Origin: Gonatopus flavifemur
Lineage: Eukaryota > Arthropoda > Insecta > Hymenoptera > Dryinidae
Length of the DNA stretch: 64,000 nucleotides
Direction: 5' to 3'
NCBI GenBank assembly: GCA_018340375.1
Contig: JAFFJZ010000025.1
Location: 1,441,501-1,505,500, forward strand
The number at the start of each line of letters is the position of its first letter. Position 1 is the stretch's first letter. The notes beneath the pieces were generated by a model. It made no database searches and was not told the DNA's origin. It worked only from the letters and a program-made list of their open reading frames with translations. Shown here in pieces: positions 11,946 through 25,342 of this stretch. The translations under genes and the position numbers were made by a program.

Positions 11946-13093
11946 ACAGGGTGCCCCATTTTGAATAGCCAGGGCTCATATCTCCCAAAGTAATGGGGCT
12001 GGGAAAAAAATCCTCGGGGAAAAGTTGCAGGGTTCAGAGGGGGACATTTGATTATAACCTTGATTTTGACCTCAGACTCCATCTTCAAGGTCATTTTGAG
12101 GTCAACTTGTGTTTCTCAAATGGGACCCCCTATTTTCGACTACATCCTTGGAATGTATGTTGAAAACCAAAAGACTTTTGTCCCAACTAGTTTCCTGGAA
12201 TTTGCGAAGATGGCGCTCTAATCGATGAAGAAAGAAAGGAGATTCGAGAAACACTCTTGTTGCTTCCTGTGCGGAACAATACTTACCTCTAAGGTAACGT
12301 ATTTGAGCATTTAGTCCCTAACAGCACATCCACCGATTTCTACGTCGCATCTCCGTGGATTCCACGTCGATCAATAGGAGACGTGGACAGAATGCGTATG
12401 AACGGAGATCCCAGGTCAAGGTATCATGGAGGCAACGTAGGGATGTCAAGTGTTGTACAGGTAAATTCACGAGATGATTGGATCAGGGAATCCTCACTCA
12501 ATTACGGAACCCGACTATTCCCAAAACTCGCAGACACATACCTCTCTAGTCGAAATAGTCGGCCCTTTCCAGGGCCACAGTGATGTGCAAAGTGAGATTG
12601 AGCAATCTCCTCGGAGTGCACATTAGATAACGCTAATGTCGACGGCAGTTCCCTGACGATGGAAAACCAGGGCCGGATAAGGGCAGATGGGGCCCAATGG
12701 GGCCATTGGCCCTTAATCCGGCCCTGTTGAGAAGGAATAACTGAAGAGGTGAGTGTCGTTTCACACAGAGAGCGGTGAGAGTGTTTCTTGAATCTTCTTT
12801 CTTTCTTTATCGATTAGATTGCCACCTCCGCGAATTCCAGGAAACTAGTCCAGACGAGAGTTTCTCGGTTTTTAATGCACATACCAAGGATGTGGTCAAA
12901 CATAGGAGGTCACATTTGAGAAAAAAACGAAAGTTGACCTCAAAATGACCTTGAAGATGGAGTCTGAGGTCGAAGTCTCGGTGACCATCAAATGTCCCCC
13001 TCAGAACTCTGCAACTTCCTCCCGAAACTTTCTCTTCCAGCCCCATTACTTTGGGAGATATAAGACTTGGCTATTTAAAATAAGACACCCTGT
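11946..13093. mobile_element. Foldback element with ~330-bp inverted arms
   Basis: The ends read ACAGGGTG and the inverse ACAGGGTGTC. The arms at about 11946-12275 and 12775-13093 are imperfect inverted repeats sharing ATCTCCCAAAGTAATGGGG and CTCCATCTTCAAGGTCA. No TSD is obvious. The ~500-bp centre is non-coding and includes a 59-bp hairpin (12668-12726) with CAGGGCCGG ends. The arms contain several AAGGTCA/GAGGTCA motifs, as does the foldback at 31864-33046. Confidence 0.8.
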
Positions 13094-14019
13094 ATAGGAG
13101 TAGAAGTCTTGTCCATTTTCATTCTGAAATGCAAATAAGAAAGCAATCAAGAAATTGTTGAGAGTTGTAAGATATGCGATTTGCATGAGAGAAGAGAGAA
13201 TGAAGAGAAAATGTTGTGTGAAGCGATTTATAATGAAAATAGAAGACATGAATTTTCATCTAAGTGGATGGGTCAGCGGCATATCACACAACCCGGAATT
13301 CAAGGTGGTTGACCAAGTAAAGGTTCAAATCTCTTCGAAACACGGTCGAGAGCGTGCGGTAATATTACCTAATCTCACTTTCCCGCACGGCTGTGAGGAA
13401 AAATAGTATGTGCAACTCGTGCGTAAAATCGGTGACACCTCCACTCCTGCGAAGTCACTTTACGCACTTGCTGCACAATGTACTATTACCGCACGCTTAT
13501 TACTTCACCGCACTGGTCCGACTGCCGTGTAGGAATCACTCACTCTGCGCACGCAACACAGGCTTGGAAAACCGAGGTTCGCGCACCTTGTTAGGAAAAA
13601 TAGTATGTGTAACTCGTGCGCATTGGCGATCCCCCCATTGACGTGATTTATCGCCCTCGCTACGATCGGGCGACAAGCTTCACGCTCGTGTGGGAATCAC
13701 TAACTTTGCACCCTTGTTACACAATGGACTATTCCCCATCGTTCTGAATGTGGTTTATGGAACGTGGAACCCCGTACTTCTGTCGTAATAGAACGATGAA
13801 GCGTATTGTGTTTCATACGGTTTATTACAAGGTGCATGGGATTCTATCGGGAACGTCCTATGGGAAACCTTTCTCCCACGGATATGCGTTTTTCAGAAAC
13901 ACATATTGACTCCGTTAGATCCGGATAGAGGTTTTGTCCGTTTTCAACGGTCAGTTTTATCAGGGAATGGTAAGCGCGCAGCATGAACACTTGAAACTAA
14001 TAGGAATATTGAAAACCAT
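13094..14019. other. Non-coding stretch with a direct repeat
   Basis: No protein is recognisable. GC content is locally higher, with many GTGCG/CGCAC motifs. A 27-bp segment starting GGAAAAATAGTATGTG occurs at 13397-13423 and again at 13594-13620, 197 bp apart, followed each time by an AACTCGTGCG block. It could be two units of a degraded tandem repeat. Confidence 0.55.
13397..13620 (+). repeat. Direct repeat, 27-bp core, spacing 197 bp
   Basis: The two copies differ at one base (TGTGC versus TGTGT). Both lie downstream of a GTGAGGAA or TTAGGAA context. The sequence between them shows weak similarity to what follows the second copy. Confidence 0.6.
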
Positions 14020-15306
14020 TGGGTGTATAACTTTGCTTCCACCGTTTTTTTTCCAAAATTCGAGGCTTCATTGTAAAAAACTGGTTATACATTCATGATC
14101 CAGAATATTGTCCATCGCTGGCCACTACTTCCTCCCATCTTTCGGGCAGCATACAAATCCCGCGTTGAAAAAACTGGTCATCTTTTGAAGCGATCCACGA
14201 ATCGATCCAATTTTTCACTTCTTCATAAGACCGGAAGTGCTGGTCAGCTAGGCTGTGTGCCATTGATTAGAATGAGTGATAGTCCGAGGGAGCAACGTCT
14301 GGAGAATACAGCGGGTGGGGTAGGACTTCCCATCTAGAAGTTCCCAAGTATGTCTTGACCACTTTCGCAACATGGGGTCGAGCATTGTCATGCTGTGAAA
14401 TCATTTCATCATGTCTCTCGTTGTATTGCGGCCGTTCGTCTTTCAATGCTCGGCTCAAACGCATTAATTGCGTTCGATAACGATCGCCTGTGATTGTTTC
14501 AGTCGGTTTCAACAACTTGTAATACACTACGCCGAGCTGGTCCCACCAAATACTCAGCATAACCTTGGAACCGTGAACATTCAGTTTGGCCGTCGACGTG
14601 GAAGCATGGGCGGGATATCCCTACGATTTTTCGCGCTTGGGATTATCGTAATGAACTCATTTTTCGTCCCCAGTCACAATGCGATGCAGAAATCCCTTCC
14701 GTCTTTGCCTTGCAAGCAGCTGTTCACAAACACACAGACGCCGTGCAACATCTCTCGGCTTCAACTCGTACGGCACCCAATTTCCTTGTTTCTGAATCAT
14801 TCCCATGACTTCCAGGCGTCTTGAAATGGCTAGGTGCGTCACTCCCAATGATCCTGCCAATTCTTTTTGCGTTTGACCCGAGTCTTGATCAAGTAATGCC
14901 TCCAATTCTGGATCTTCGAAAACCTTCTCTCTTCCACCGCCATGCTGATCTTCGACGTTAAAATCACCGTTCTTGAAGCGTTGAAACCACTCTCGGCACG
15001 TTCTTTCACTAATAGCGGCCTCACCATAGGTATTTGAGAGCATTCGATGAGCCTCAGCCGCCGATTTATTCATATTAAAGCAGAAAATCAAAACCTCCCG
15101 CAAATGACGAGAATTTGGCTCGTAAGCTAACATGTTTAATCGAGAATAACTTTATGATGCAGACACAAGTCGACTAATATTTCGATGGCGGTATGTTTAC
15201 AAATATCTATGCTTATTGTATGACATCTATGACCTATTTATCTCAACTATCACTTACCGCTACAGCCATCTATTGCAAAACGGTGGAAGCAAAGTTATAC
15301 ACCTAA
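14020..15306 (-). mobile_element. Mariner element 3 (mauritiana/Mos1-type)
   Basis: The inverted ends share GGTGTATAACTTTGCTTCC at about 14020 and 15306. The right end is flanked by TA; the left TA is mutated. The length of about 1.29 kb is normal for mariner. The interior is filled by one minus-strand transposase frame. Confidence 0.92.
14093..15133 (-). pseudogene. Mariner transposase, full length, three nonsense codons
   Basis: A single frame of 347 codons runs from 15133 to a TGA at 14093, the usual length for this family. The helix-turn-helix region (AAEAHRMLSNTYGEAAISERT), the GNWVPYELK linker, the first Asp (TGDEK), the second Asp (QHDNARPH) and the third Asp (YSPDVAPSDYH) are all present. 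The only breaks are in-frame stops: two at positions that are Trp in relatives (after GDEK and after REKS) and one after DYHSF. The resemblance is to the mauritiana (Mos1) subfamily. The absence of indels suggests it is younger than mariner 2 or has decayed mainly by substitution. Confidence 0.93.
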
Positions 15307-15699
15307 TATATATATACATAATGAACTGAAATGGAGATCAACCACCACACACCAGAACTAATGACATTTTCTTAATTCGCTAGGTACTAATCACCCCCAA
15401 ACAGGAAAACCAGGAGTTATACGCCATGCAAATAATGCATACCAACAAATATAACGCCCAGAGCTGATTGGATACCCAAAAATGTATGAAACTTCTCTAT
15501 GCCATTACTGCAATGTCCTACGCACTCGAAACATGGCCCAAAAGCAAGAATAAAAGAAAGAAGGATGTGCTCCAGCAGTGAACGATACCAGGGAACCTCC
15601 AATGATTCATGGTACCTCAGCGAACAATGGAAAGTCACTAAGCCTCGTGTAGCTATCTCATCACCGTCAAACAGGAAATCTTTTATATGTGCCTTCAGA

Positions 15700-17600
15700 A
15701 TGACGTGAGAATCTATCTCGCGGAAAAGCTCAACCCTTCGCATCAGCAAATGGAAGAAATCAGGCACATAATACGCAGGTAAACATTCACCATAATTATT
15801 GTGCACTCTAATTATCATGTAAGACAACGGAGATTCTCTTCTGCTGTACCCAGTGTTTCGCACTACCCTGTATGTAGAATCGTGAAACCGTAATGTACTT
15901 TTCAAGTTGGCTGTAACTCAAAATATTCAATTTCTTTGAATTGCGTTCCGGAAACAGCAGATGAATCGACCTGAAGGATGACCTCTCGAGACAATTCTTT
16001 CTTTACTAAGGTGCTGTCGAGTAGATGCTAATTCCATACCTCAAGTGAGATTCAACTAAAGCGTGGTGAATAATCTTCTTCGATTTCACAGGACTGCACC
16101 GTTGCACTCGAGACAACCTGTAAATCATTTGCAATTATTTCTGGAGTTGTAACATGTGCTCAAATCACCTCAGAGTATCATCTACGGAAAATCCCAGATA
16201 CTTAATTACATGCGTGGAATTTACACGAGAACAGCCAACTCATCCACGATCACCGAAACATTGGGTTGTGTGTGCAACCAGTTCCATCGCCTCGTCATGA
16301 AAATTGTACTGCAACCTATTCCCATGAATTAGCATAACCTGCGTTTTCAATTAATTCAACGTGATTCTATTGCTCTGCATGTATTCAACTATCATATTGA
16401 AATTCTCTTGCAGCATTCTCACTGCATCTGCTTGATTCACATGCGCCACGATTGAGCCAATGTCATCGGTGAAAGTGGAAATGCTCGGCACAATCCAAAA
16501 GACTGAAGATCCTGCATATGCAGATTAAACAACAATGGGGAGAGGACTGCGCCTACAACGAGACCCATGTTCAGTCAGAGCGGCTGACTGAGCACATCCC
16601 CACCAATTTCAATACGCACAAATCTATCCTTGGAGTAATTACGAAATAAATTCAAGGTCTTCCCCCCGACGCCTGAGGATTCCAATTTTTTGAACAGAAT
16701 GTCATAGTTTATAGTATCGAAGGCTGCACTCAAATCCAAGAACAACGCCAGCTCACAGTTTTCCCCCATCCAGTTGCTGGTGAGCCCCAAGTATCATATC
16801 CTCTAGTAACATGCTTGTTTAATGACCCTTGACGTAATCATAGTGAAAAGCTTTGATTACATTATTTTCCAGGCAAAATTCTGTGAGCTGATCATCAATT
16901 TAGGTCTCGAAAAGCTTAAGAAAGGAGTTAACTGCACCGATGGGCCTATAATTATCAATTTTGTTCTTATCCCCTTTCTCAGGGATAGGTGTTAGATCCA
17001 CCCCCTCCATCATATCGGGTATCGTGAATGTGCTAATCATGCAGTTGAATCAATGCAACAAAAGCAATATCAAATGCTCTTCGTTTCTCATCACATTTCT
17101 TGGGAATATTCCATCAAACCCAGCCCCACAATTCTCATTCTCCCTGCTGAGAATGTCCCTCAACTCCGGATCAATGATGTTCTTCGAGCGAAAAGCAGCC
17201 AACCCATTCGAAGAGCCACCAGAGCCAACATCCTCGAAATCATCGCCCCGGAAATTCATTGCCAGTCTATCGATTTTGACTCTGGAAATCGCATTGGAAT
17301 CGTTAGCCAAACCAACAGTATCCGTGGGCTTCAGATTCTCCACCAACGTTTTGTAGTTATCATTTTTCCCTCTATACTCAATCAGCTCATTGACCGTTTC
17401 CCAGGTTTTCTAGATATTCCTCCAACTTCTACAGAATTTGTTGAAGGAATATTGATTTTCACTCTCCCTGGATGAGGCTGTCGCGGGTCCATGGGAAAAC
17501 TTCCGAATTGTGGAAAGTTCGAAACCGGAAGTCTGAAGTTAGGAGGCGTGAAATTCATAGTGAGTACCAAATCTTGTATCGAACATTTCATGATACTGGA
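15700..17600 (-). pseudogene. Non-LTR retrotransposon reverse transcriptase, fragmented
   Basis: Minus-strand fragments follow the order of a LINE reverse transcriptase: ENCGAGFDGI at about 17120, TPIPEKGDKNKIDNYRPIGA at about 16985, motif A as LDLSAAFDTINYDILF at about 16725, an SPLLFNLHMQDL block at about 16535, motif C as FTDD at 16462-16473, and KYLGF with DDTLR and ALVESHLRYGI downstream to about 16050. Several frameshifts and stops separate the blocks. The 3' part (about 15905-15417) contains an open frame with possible similarity to LINE C-terminal regions. The class resembles Jockey/I-like elements. No endonuclease domain or 3' tail is visible. Confidence 0.85.
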
Positions 17601-17654
17601 ATCGTTAAGGTGTTACGTTTGAAAGATCACATGTTGGTAACCAAAAAATCATAG

Positions 17655-18316
17655 TACAACGTATAACCCTCGCGATGAACATGAATCGAGATTTTATGAC
17701 GGTTTACACCCTTGTGAGGGATTCCTCGCGTAATATTATCTCTGGAAAAGAAGAAGAATTCATAGCTTGGTTATCATTTTATAACAATATTCAAGTATGA
17801 AACAATATTTGGTATAGTATAATAAAAGTATAACCTTGAATCATTGTAGTGTTATTATACCTTCATCGCAAGTAACAACTTCGAAAAAAATCAATGGCAT
17901 CATACCGAAGCATTGTGATAGTGACATTTTTTTAAAAAAACAACTTGTCATTTTCAGAATTGGTTTGAGCGATGTGTGAAGATACCCTGTATAACTCAAT
18001 TGAATGGTTCATCACCTGAGTAGTTTATTCGTGGAATAAAATGTTGTCGTAACTGCATCAATGTGTTCGCAGTACCCGTAGCAACAAGAATGTCGTTAAA
18101 AAAGTTGAATTGGCACAAAAGAGAGTGGAACAATTTTTCCAAGACGTCAATTCCATGATTCTGATCCTGCATATTTTGTTATGTATTCTTTTTGTCCTTC
18201 AAATTCATCGAAATCAAATTTCTTGCAAAATATGACCATAGCAGGGCAATGAATTAATACTTTCCCATACTTTCAGAGATGATAAATTCTGCATCGTAAC
18301 TCCTCTGCTCTCATCT
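17655..18316. other. AT-rich stretch, possible 5' region of the following gene
   Basis: I see no coding similarity or repeat boundary. The sequence is AT-rich with A and T runs. It may contain the 5' end of the element or gene that follows. Confidence 0.4.
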
Positions 18317-19304
18317 ATGGAGGTCATTGATATTACAAAAGAATTCGATTGTTCAAAACATAATGCCAATCTTGCGAAACAGTTGCGAGCTGAAAAAGGC
18401 GTTTTATCTTTACCTAACGCCAAAGAGGGACGAAATTTGTCAGATGGGATTATCACTTTAGTACAAGAGTTTCATCGAGATATCGAGAACTCTGGAGAAC
18501 TACCTGGTATCAAAAATCACGTGATTGTTGAGAATGGCGATGGTTCTAAAGAAAGAATTTCGAAGAGACTGGTGTACTGTAATCTTGGAGAATCGTAGCA
18601 ATTCTTCAAGTTGAAACATCTAAATCTTAAACTTGGCTCCTTGAAATTCGCCGAACTTCGTCCGAAAGAATGTGTTCTGGCTGGCGCAAGTGGAACGCAC
18701 ACCGTTTGTGTGTGCGTGATCAATTAAAATGTGAAACTTATGATCGAAGGTTGGTAGATGTGATGCAATCATAGGCGTAACATTATTGTTTTTTTGTCTC
18801 ATTGACTCTCCAGTTATCATTTATAGTGTTGGTGAACTATAAACACACTACTTCTTTGTAAGTTCCCATTTAGAAAAATCAACTGAATATTGGGAAATTC
18901 CTATAACCGGAAGAAGTTCATACAAGAAACTACTGCAGCGTTTAGTTTGTGCGAGTGCGAGCAGTCAATGTTATGAAGGTCCGTGGAAGTCATGCCCTGA
19001 TAAAAAAATTCTAGAAGAAAAATCGATCGAGGCATTCAATAGTGACGCAGTGGAAAGCATAACCTACAAACAATGGGTATCCACAGACAGGTAGTGATTG
19101 CGATTTCATTGAGCACATGATGGTACACCCTCATTGACTACATTGGGTGGATATTTTTCTGAATTAATCTTGATGAATTTTTTTTTTTATCAGGTGTTCT
19201 CTGGAAACTTTGAACGACAACGTAGAGGAATTCATTCCATCGTTCATGGAAAAATGGACAAAGTTATTATATCACGACTTCATTGCCACACAGCAGTCTC
19301 AATG
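18317..19304 (+). pseudogene. Repetitive arthropod RNase H-like gene, 5' part, cut by a CACTA element
   Basis: The frame from 18317 reads through AKQLRAEKGVLSLPNAKEGR and LPGIKNHVIV to AELRPKECVLAGASGTHTVC, interrupted by TAG at 18596 and TAA at 18725. After a probable intron it continues with KKLLQRLVCASASSQCYEGP and SITYKQWVSTDR. A canonical intron (donor GTAGTG near 19092, acceptor TTTTTATCAG near 19195) is followed by CSLETLNDNVEEFIPSF and FIATQQSQ. The gene then stops at the left end of a CACTA transposon (19305) and resumes at 28143. The family is a repeated, uncharacterised arthropod/cnidarian protein. I infer a transposase-like role from its repetition and the acidic residues in the second half. 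Confidence 0.8.
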
Positions 19305-19790
19305 CACTGTTAGAAATTTCAACACGGAACAGTGCAAACTCAAACACCAGGAATGTTCCAGAGAAGTGCAACCCATTCGGTGTGAATGATGAGTGTGAAA
19401 TTTACAGAGTTGGACGGAGTTTTGTTATTTGAAAGTGAAACGGTGCAAAATAGAACACCAAATGATGTGAAATTTTCACACCAAACTAGGTGCAAATTTG
19501 CATTCGGAATTGGACATAATTCACACCATATACAGTGAAACATGAATCATTCGTTTTGGTGGAGTACACACTAAACAAAGTGTATATTCCACACTGAGTG
19601 GTGATAAATATCGATGATAATATGCTGAATTCCACACTGACCAGAGTATACATTTCACACTGAACTGTGTCGAATATTAGCTATATTACAGAATCTTATA
19701 CTCCAAAAACATACACACAAAACACCGTATAGTGTCGCACGGCACTCTTCACTGATCCATTCATACACTGAAAGGAAACATATTTAATAC
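19305..19790. repeat. CACTA left TIR and subterminal repeats
   Basis: Many variants of CACACTGA, TTCACACC and GTGTGAAAT occur in both directions over about 480 bp. Such arrays are usually transposase-binding sites in CACTA elements. The right counterpart is 27740-28142. Confidence 0.8.
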
Positions 19791-20267
19791 TGTACAGAGA
19801 AAATTTTATTGTAAAAATTATCCATAAAATCTTGTAATGCAATCACAATTGACTCATAATTAAATAATTTGTTTACAACCGTCAAACTTGTACTATTCCC
19901 TCAGTCCATTTCAGAATATAGTATGATAAAATGGACCACCAATACGGTGGAGTTTGAATGATTGTAGACGAAATATTTATACACGAGTCAATTGTGCTCA
20001 CATTACAAGATTGTATGCATGTTTTTAACTGAAAATGTTTTCTATGTGGAATTTAAATGTTCGTATATTACAGCAGCCAGAAAAACTAATCATTTCTCGA
20101 ATGAAAGTTTAACAGATATGAGAAATTTGTTTCTCTTGAGTTGCTTCATTGTGCATTAATCAACAACACTTTGTTTGGAATAAAACAAAATATTTTATTT
20201 TGATATCCAAAATTGACATATTTGAATGAAAAAATATTACAGAAATGAATTTTTAGAAAATTAATCT

Positions 20268-22810
20268 TTACAATATTTGATATTTTGGAACTACGAATAT
20301 CTGTTGGCTATCAAAACATTGATGACTTTCATAGGGTTCTTTGTGACCAAGAGATTTCAGATTAATAATACTAATTGTTTCATCTGATTCGACTTCAATA
20401 CAATATGCATGATATTCGTCACAAAAGTCAACAGTTTTCCATGCAAAACAAATCGCATAAGGAATATTGTTATAAATGCACAGATGTTCAATTTTTCCAA
20501 ATACTGGTAAATCTGCTGACAACCTCAATACAAGGAAGTATCCTATCCTATATTGAACACCGTAAACGAGGTGTTTGACAACAAGAACATCTGAATCCTG
20601 ACTTATGTTTTTGAGTTTTTTATCGTGCATTTGTACTATCGATGCTTTCAAGAGTTCACTGAAGTTATGGTATTTACCAGGACCTGGTATTATGTCTGAA
20701 TGCAAATTTTTATCGCAAAGTTCCCACTGATAATACATATGACGTTGAAATTGTCGTGCTGCAGTTTTGATAATATTTTTATAACTTTTTGATTTCCTTG
20801 CAAAATCTTTGAAGAAATTATGTCGACTTTCAAACCGCATGCACCACATGTGTATTGATGGACCCATATTCAAATCAATTGATGGGTAATGGATCATTAA
20901 ATGATGTTTGGGAAGCAAAGGAACATTATATTCAGATAAAAAGAGGGAATGGTGATCTTCAATCAGACACCTTAAGAAAACTGACATTCCAATTGTGACT
21001 TCCGGAGAAAAAACGATGTCGATACACTTCAACAATAATATAATGACTCCCCATTTTCTCCTGATCACTTCCAATTGAATGAGGTCACTAATTATCAGTG
21101 ATAAAAATCTTACGAGACACCATGTTTGTATTGCACTTTGACCGATTAGAGAACCCGGTTTATCCAATACTATAGGACTTGGCTTATTGCACGTATCAAT
21201 ACGGCCGAAATTGAAATGTATAATTCTTAAATTAATATCGTGGAGAGTGATCAATTTCAAATCATGAATGACGTGTTTTAAAAATAATTTAATCTCGTAC
21301 TGAGCCACTCCTTCCAGAATGTGATGCATTATATCCACTGTTTTATTTTCAAATGTGTGAAAATAATTTGACTCATTAAGCAGGCATTTTTTTTTTATCC
21401 CATTTACATGTAACTCTGTTGTATTTTCAAGTTCATCGCAATCATCTTCATAAGTTTTGTTATGTCTGAGAATTTATTTCTTCTCTTGAACCATTAATTG
21501 ACATTCATATTTTTTTGCTGTACATAGCCTACAATATTGAGTAGCTGAAAACGATTCGACTAACCCTAAGAGACTGTTTCCTCCCAAATTATCAACGCTG
21601 AAAGTAACAATGGTACCTTTTCAAGGTTTATGGTTAACAGTGATACCTTTTTCTTCTAAGATTTTGATATCATTGATTATTGGTTTCAAGATTTCATCAG
21701 AACCAAAAGTTTTAATATCCTGTGCATAACTCAATGCTAATAAATGTATATTATCAAGTTGAGAATTCGAGTTCGGTGGCAGATTCCATAATAGAAAATA
21801 AAAAGCACCTATTCTGTGACCACCTGTTTTGCTGCCCAGAGGATTAACGGTTTCACACTCATCAAAAAATATGTGCAATTGCAAAATATTCTCGGTACTT
21901 TGATAAAATGGATGAGTTGAATGATATAGACCGTCTTTGAAATCTTTTAGAAAATTTTCCTTGAAATCGTGACTGGTTTGATTGATAATTTGTTGCAGAC
22001 TTTCATTTTGCAGAAGGAACTCCAAACTTTCCAATAACGGAACATATACAAAAGTACACTGTACAGCTGCTGGTTTATATATATTTTTCGATTTATCGTA
22101 GATCTGATCGAAGCGAGTGCCAATTGCAAGTTCTATAGGATTCACAAAATCGTTTAAGCTTTTATAGAACTGATCGATTTTGAATTTAGATCGAACCGAA
22201 GAAAATAATTGTGTCTTTTTTTGCAAGCCATGTTTAACTTGCTCAGCTCCTTGAATACCACTATTTTGTATATCAGATAAAGTATCTCTAATAATTTCAT
22301 TAATTAAATCAGCAGCACCATCTATAATCACGTCGATAGTAGATTTGGAGATACTACTTGCATCTAATCTTAGAACATATTTTACTGATAATGGTAACTT
22401 CGATGAAATGGTACTTTCTTCGTAATTTTCATCTGATGCCAAATCTTCACAGCTACTTGAAGAGGAATTTGATTTTGAATTTGAAGAAGTATTTAATGAG
22501 TGATCGGTATCTACATCATATGTGTGTGATTCTTCAAGCATGAGAAAGAATTCGCTGAAATCTATGTGTTTCAGAGGTTGTGTTTCTGTAATCTCAAGTA
22601 CTTGAGTATTATCGTTAACAGTTTCACTTTTATGTTCAAAAAGATGTTTTCGTAGACCACTGGAGGTTCCGAACTTCAAGTCGCATTGGGGGGAATAGCA
22701 TTTTATAGTTAATTTTGCAGATGGATATAACGCATGATCTGTACGTCAGTGACCAGTCACATCAATTACATTGGGCAAAGTTTTTGCACAAATGTAACAA
22801 ATGAATGAAA
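20268..22810 (-). pseudogene. CACTA transposase, one frame, three nonsense codons
   Basis: One frame of about 850 codons. It starts with Cys/His zinc-finger-like segments (FICYICAK...CYSPQCDLKF...LRKHLFEH), then an acidic Ser-rich linker and a conserved N-terminal domain. The catalytic region has HIFFDECETVNPLGSKTGGH, FYFLLWNLPP and HLLALSYAQDIKTFG. The block DNLGGNSLLGLVESFSATQYC follows, then DIMHHILEGVAQYE, LPKHHLMIHYPSI and GPSIHMWCMRFESRHNFFK. The C-terminus has LPVFGKIEHLCI. Nonsense codons lie at 22746-22748, 21621-21623 and 21474-21476; no frameshift was seen. The exact start is uncertain because a 5' exon may lie upstream of 22810. It would bind the subterminal repeats and cut both ends. 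It is almost intact, so recent loss of function is likely. Confidence 0.9.
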
Positions 22811-25342
22811 ATCAATTATCTGTCATAATGATTTGAGTTTTCCTCAAACAAAACAAATTTAGACTTCAAATTTGGTTGTAAAATATCGTTCACATTAATA
22901 TACTCTTCCGTAACAATCTTGTCACATGAGTTTAATCAACTCACAACCTACGATTTGGTTGAATAACGTTCAGCAACAACCTCACGTGGAAATATTGTTT
23001 CCTCTGAATTGAAATTATCCATAACATACAAAAATAAACGAAGAAAAGGATTTCCACAAACCCTGATTGTAATAACGAATTGTTTTCTTCCCACTACTAC
23101 CAATTTGTGGTAATTCTTCAAGTCGTGTTTTCCTTGATAGATATACTTATAAACTCTTCAAAATGAAATCAGGAGAGCCTCGTGAGGCATGTAGTAGACA
23201 TAGTCAAATTCAAGCACGCCACTGAATCTTTCTGAGATGAAAAAGACTAATTCCTAACTTATGCAGTCTTTATGTATCACAACGTAAAGAGTAGTAACTT
23301 ATTCAAAATTGCGAGAAAATTATAATATATCCAAGAGCAAATCAATCTCTTCCGTTTATGGCTTCAGCGGCTCATTAGTAGGAAGTGAAAAAAATGGTGT
23401 AAATCAAATAATTCAATATTCATCTTTTTGATTCATCAACCATGTCCGGACTTCACGCATTTCAGGTGTAAATGTACCCTCGCATTTCATATTATAAAAG
23501 TACACCTGAATGAAATGATAAAATGGTCGCAAGTTTGGATGAAACTTTATGTTGAATACGTAATGGGCTTTATTCAGCGTCGTGAATGCTCCAGATGGTA
23601 CAGAAGCTTCAATAGGCAATAGTTTGGCGTCCAACACGATGAAATAAGACGATATAGCTCCTCTGTTAGGACCAACGGCCAGAATATAAGGTGGAGACTG
23701 ACTAGGCTGATGATTTTCAAGTGGATGGCCTTCCTATAAAGTCAAAAATTTGGAAAAAGGATAATTTATTCCCTCAATGATTATAAGTTTGAATTGAGTA
23801 ATCGACTCAATTTAAGAATCATTAAGCAAACTAATATAAACTATACCATAATCTGTATATGATATCTCGATTTCCTGATTAGTTTTGTTTAGCGAATCCA
23901 TCGTTGAAAACTGTCACTGCAGAGTTTCCAATATACTGTGTTGTATTCATTCAATTACGTACTTGATGAAACAAGATGAGTGAATTTACTGTAGAACAGG
24001 CTGTACCGGGATTAGATTTTTCTTTTCCACTTGTCGCAGGTGGTAACATTCGCAAGGGGGCAAAATATGCTCTGGTTGTCTTATCCCAATCTTTATAAAT
24101 GATATATAAATCTTTACTCATATTGACTGATAGATCATCACATTTAATTATCAAGTTCTAAAATACCTGGTTCGACCGTCAAAGTGAATGTACCTTCAAA
24201 ATTCTTCGACTGAGATTTCGTAACCTTGAGAATATTATCAGGATGAAAGTTTTCAAATTTGACTTCTGGATACATGAGTTGGAAGTATAAGTTCATCTAT
24301 GGAAGAAAAAATTCAAATGAAACCCAATGTGCGTTTTGGATACGTCAGTTGGTGATTCTTATTTTGAATACTCACTATGTATGGGATATCTTGGAATCGG
24401 GGAAAATCGTTCAAAATGTTTTCTGGATTCTTCCTTCCATAATTGAAAGTTTCTTGCATAGCTTTTTCAATCGCTTCTCTTTGAGAATTTGCACATGCAT
24501 TTTTGGGGAAATACAGATCCTCGGAAACGTCATACAGCGGATTATTACAACGTTCCGATTCTGATTCAGAGATTTTTTCTTGATTCAATTCGTTTTTTTG
24601 CCTTTTCTTTGAGTTATCTGATCGTCTGTTCAAAGTGCGGAGCCTCCAAGAAAAATAACCACTTCTAGTAGCCGAATCAAAGAACGCTTCCTACATTTGG
24701 AGTGGAAAATTCATTTCAAGGGACAAATACATTTTCTTGTTGAAAATAATTAATTTCACAACAAACAACCGCGAATACGATGATCTTATTGGGACTATAG
24801 AAAGTGAAAATAGCAGCATTACGTGTCCTTCAGCAGAAGCAAGGTCTCCCAATTCAGGAAAAGCGATGATTTTGCAATCAAGCAATTGTTTTGCATGAGC
24901 TTCTTTTTGTTCAGTGGATGGAGTATTACCATATCTGGCTATCATCATATCTACCACTATATTGACCAGTCATTTTCTTGAAGAAACTGATATTGATTTA
25001 TTCTCTGCGCTGTCGTGTTCAATGATTTCTTGTCCCCCTGAAGCTGCTTGGACATTCTTGAAAATATTCTATAGGCAAAAGAGATACATAATATTTGGAA
25101 TGTTTCCGTTACAATATGAGGAAATATTTTTTATGCACCTGAGGGGGTAAAAGATGACTTTTCAGCCTCTGTTGAATCTGAAAAGTCGCTTTTTGTCCCC
25201 TACAATGTATAAAATATTGTATGCATCATCGAGAGAATTTTTTCTTCTTCAGATGCTTAATGTATCATTTTAGCTACGTAGCTCTTCTGCTCAAAGAATC
25301 TCATTGAACCAATTGGTTCTCATTGATTTCGATGCAGAATTA

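Noticed and set aside
12668..12726. 59-bp hairpin with CAGGGCCGG ends as a hAT MITE
   Set aside because: The flanking 8-mers match at only 5 of 8 positions, so I list it only as part of the foldback interior.
15417..15905. 162-residue minus-strand open frame as an independent gene
   Set aside because: It lies directly downstream of the LINE reverse transcriptase on the same strand and is better explained as a decayed part of it.
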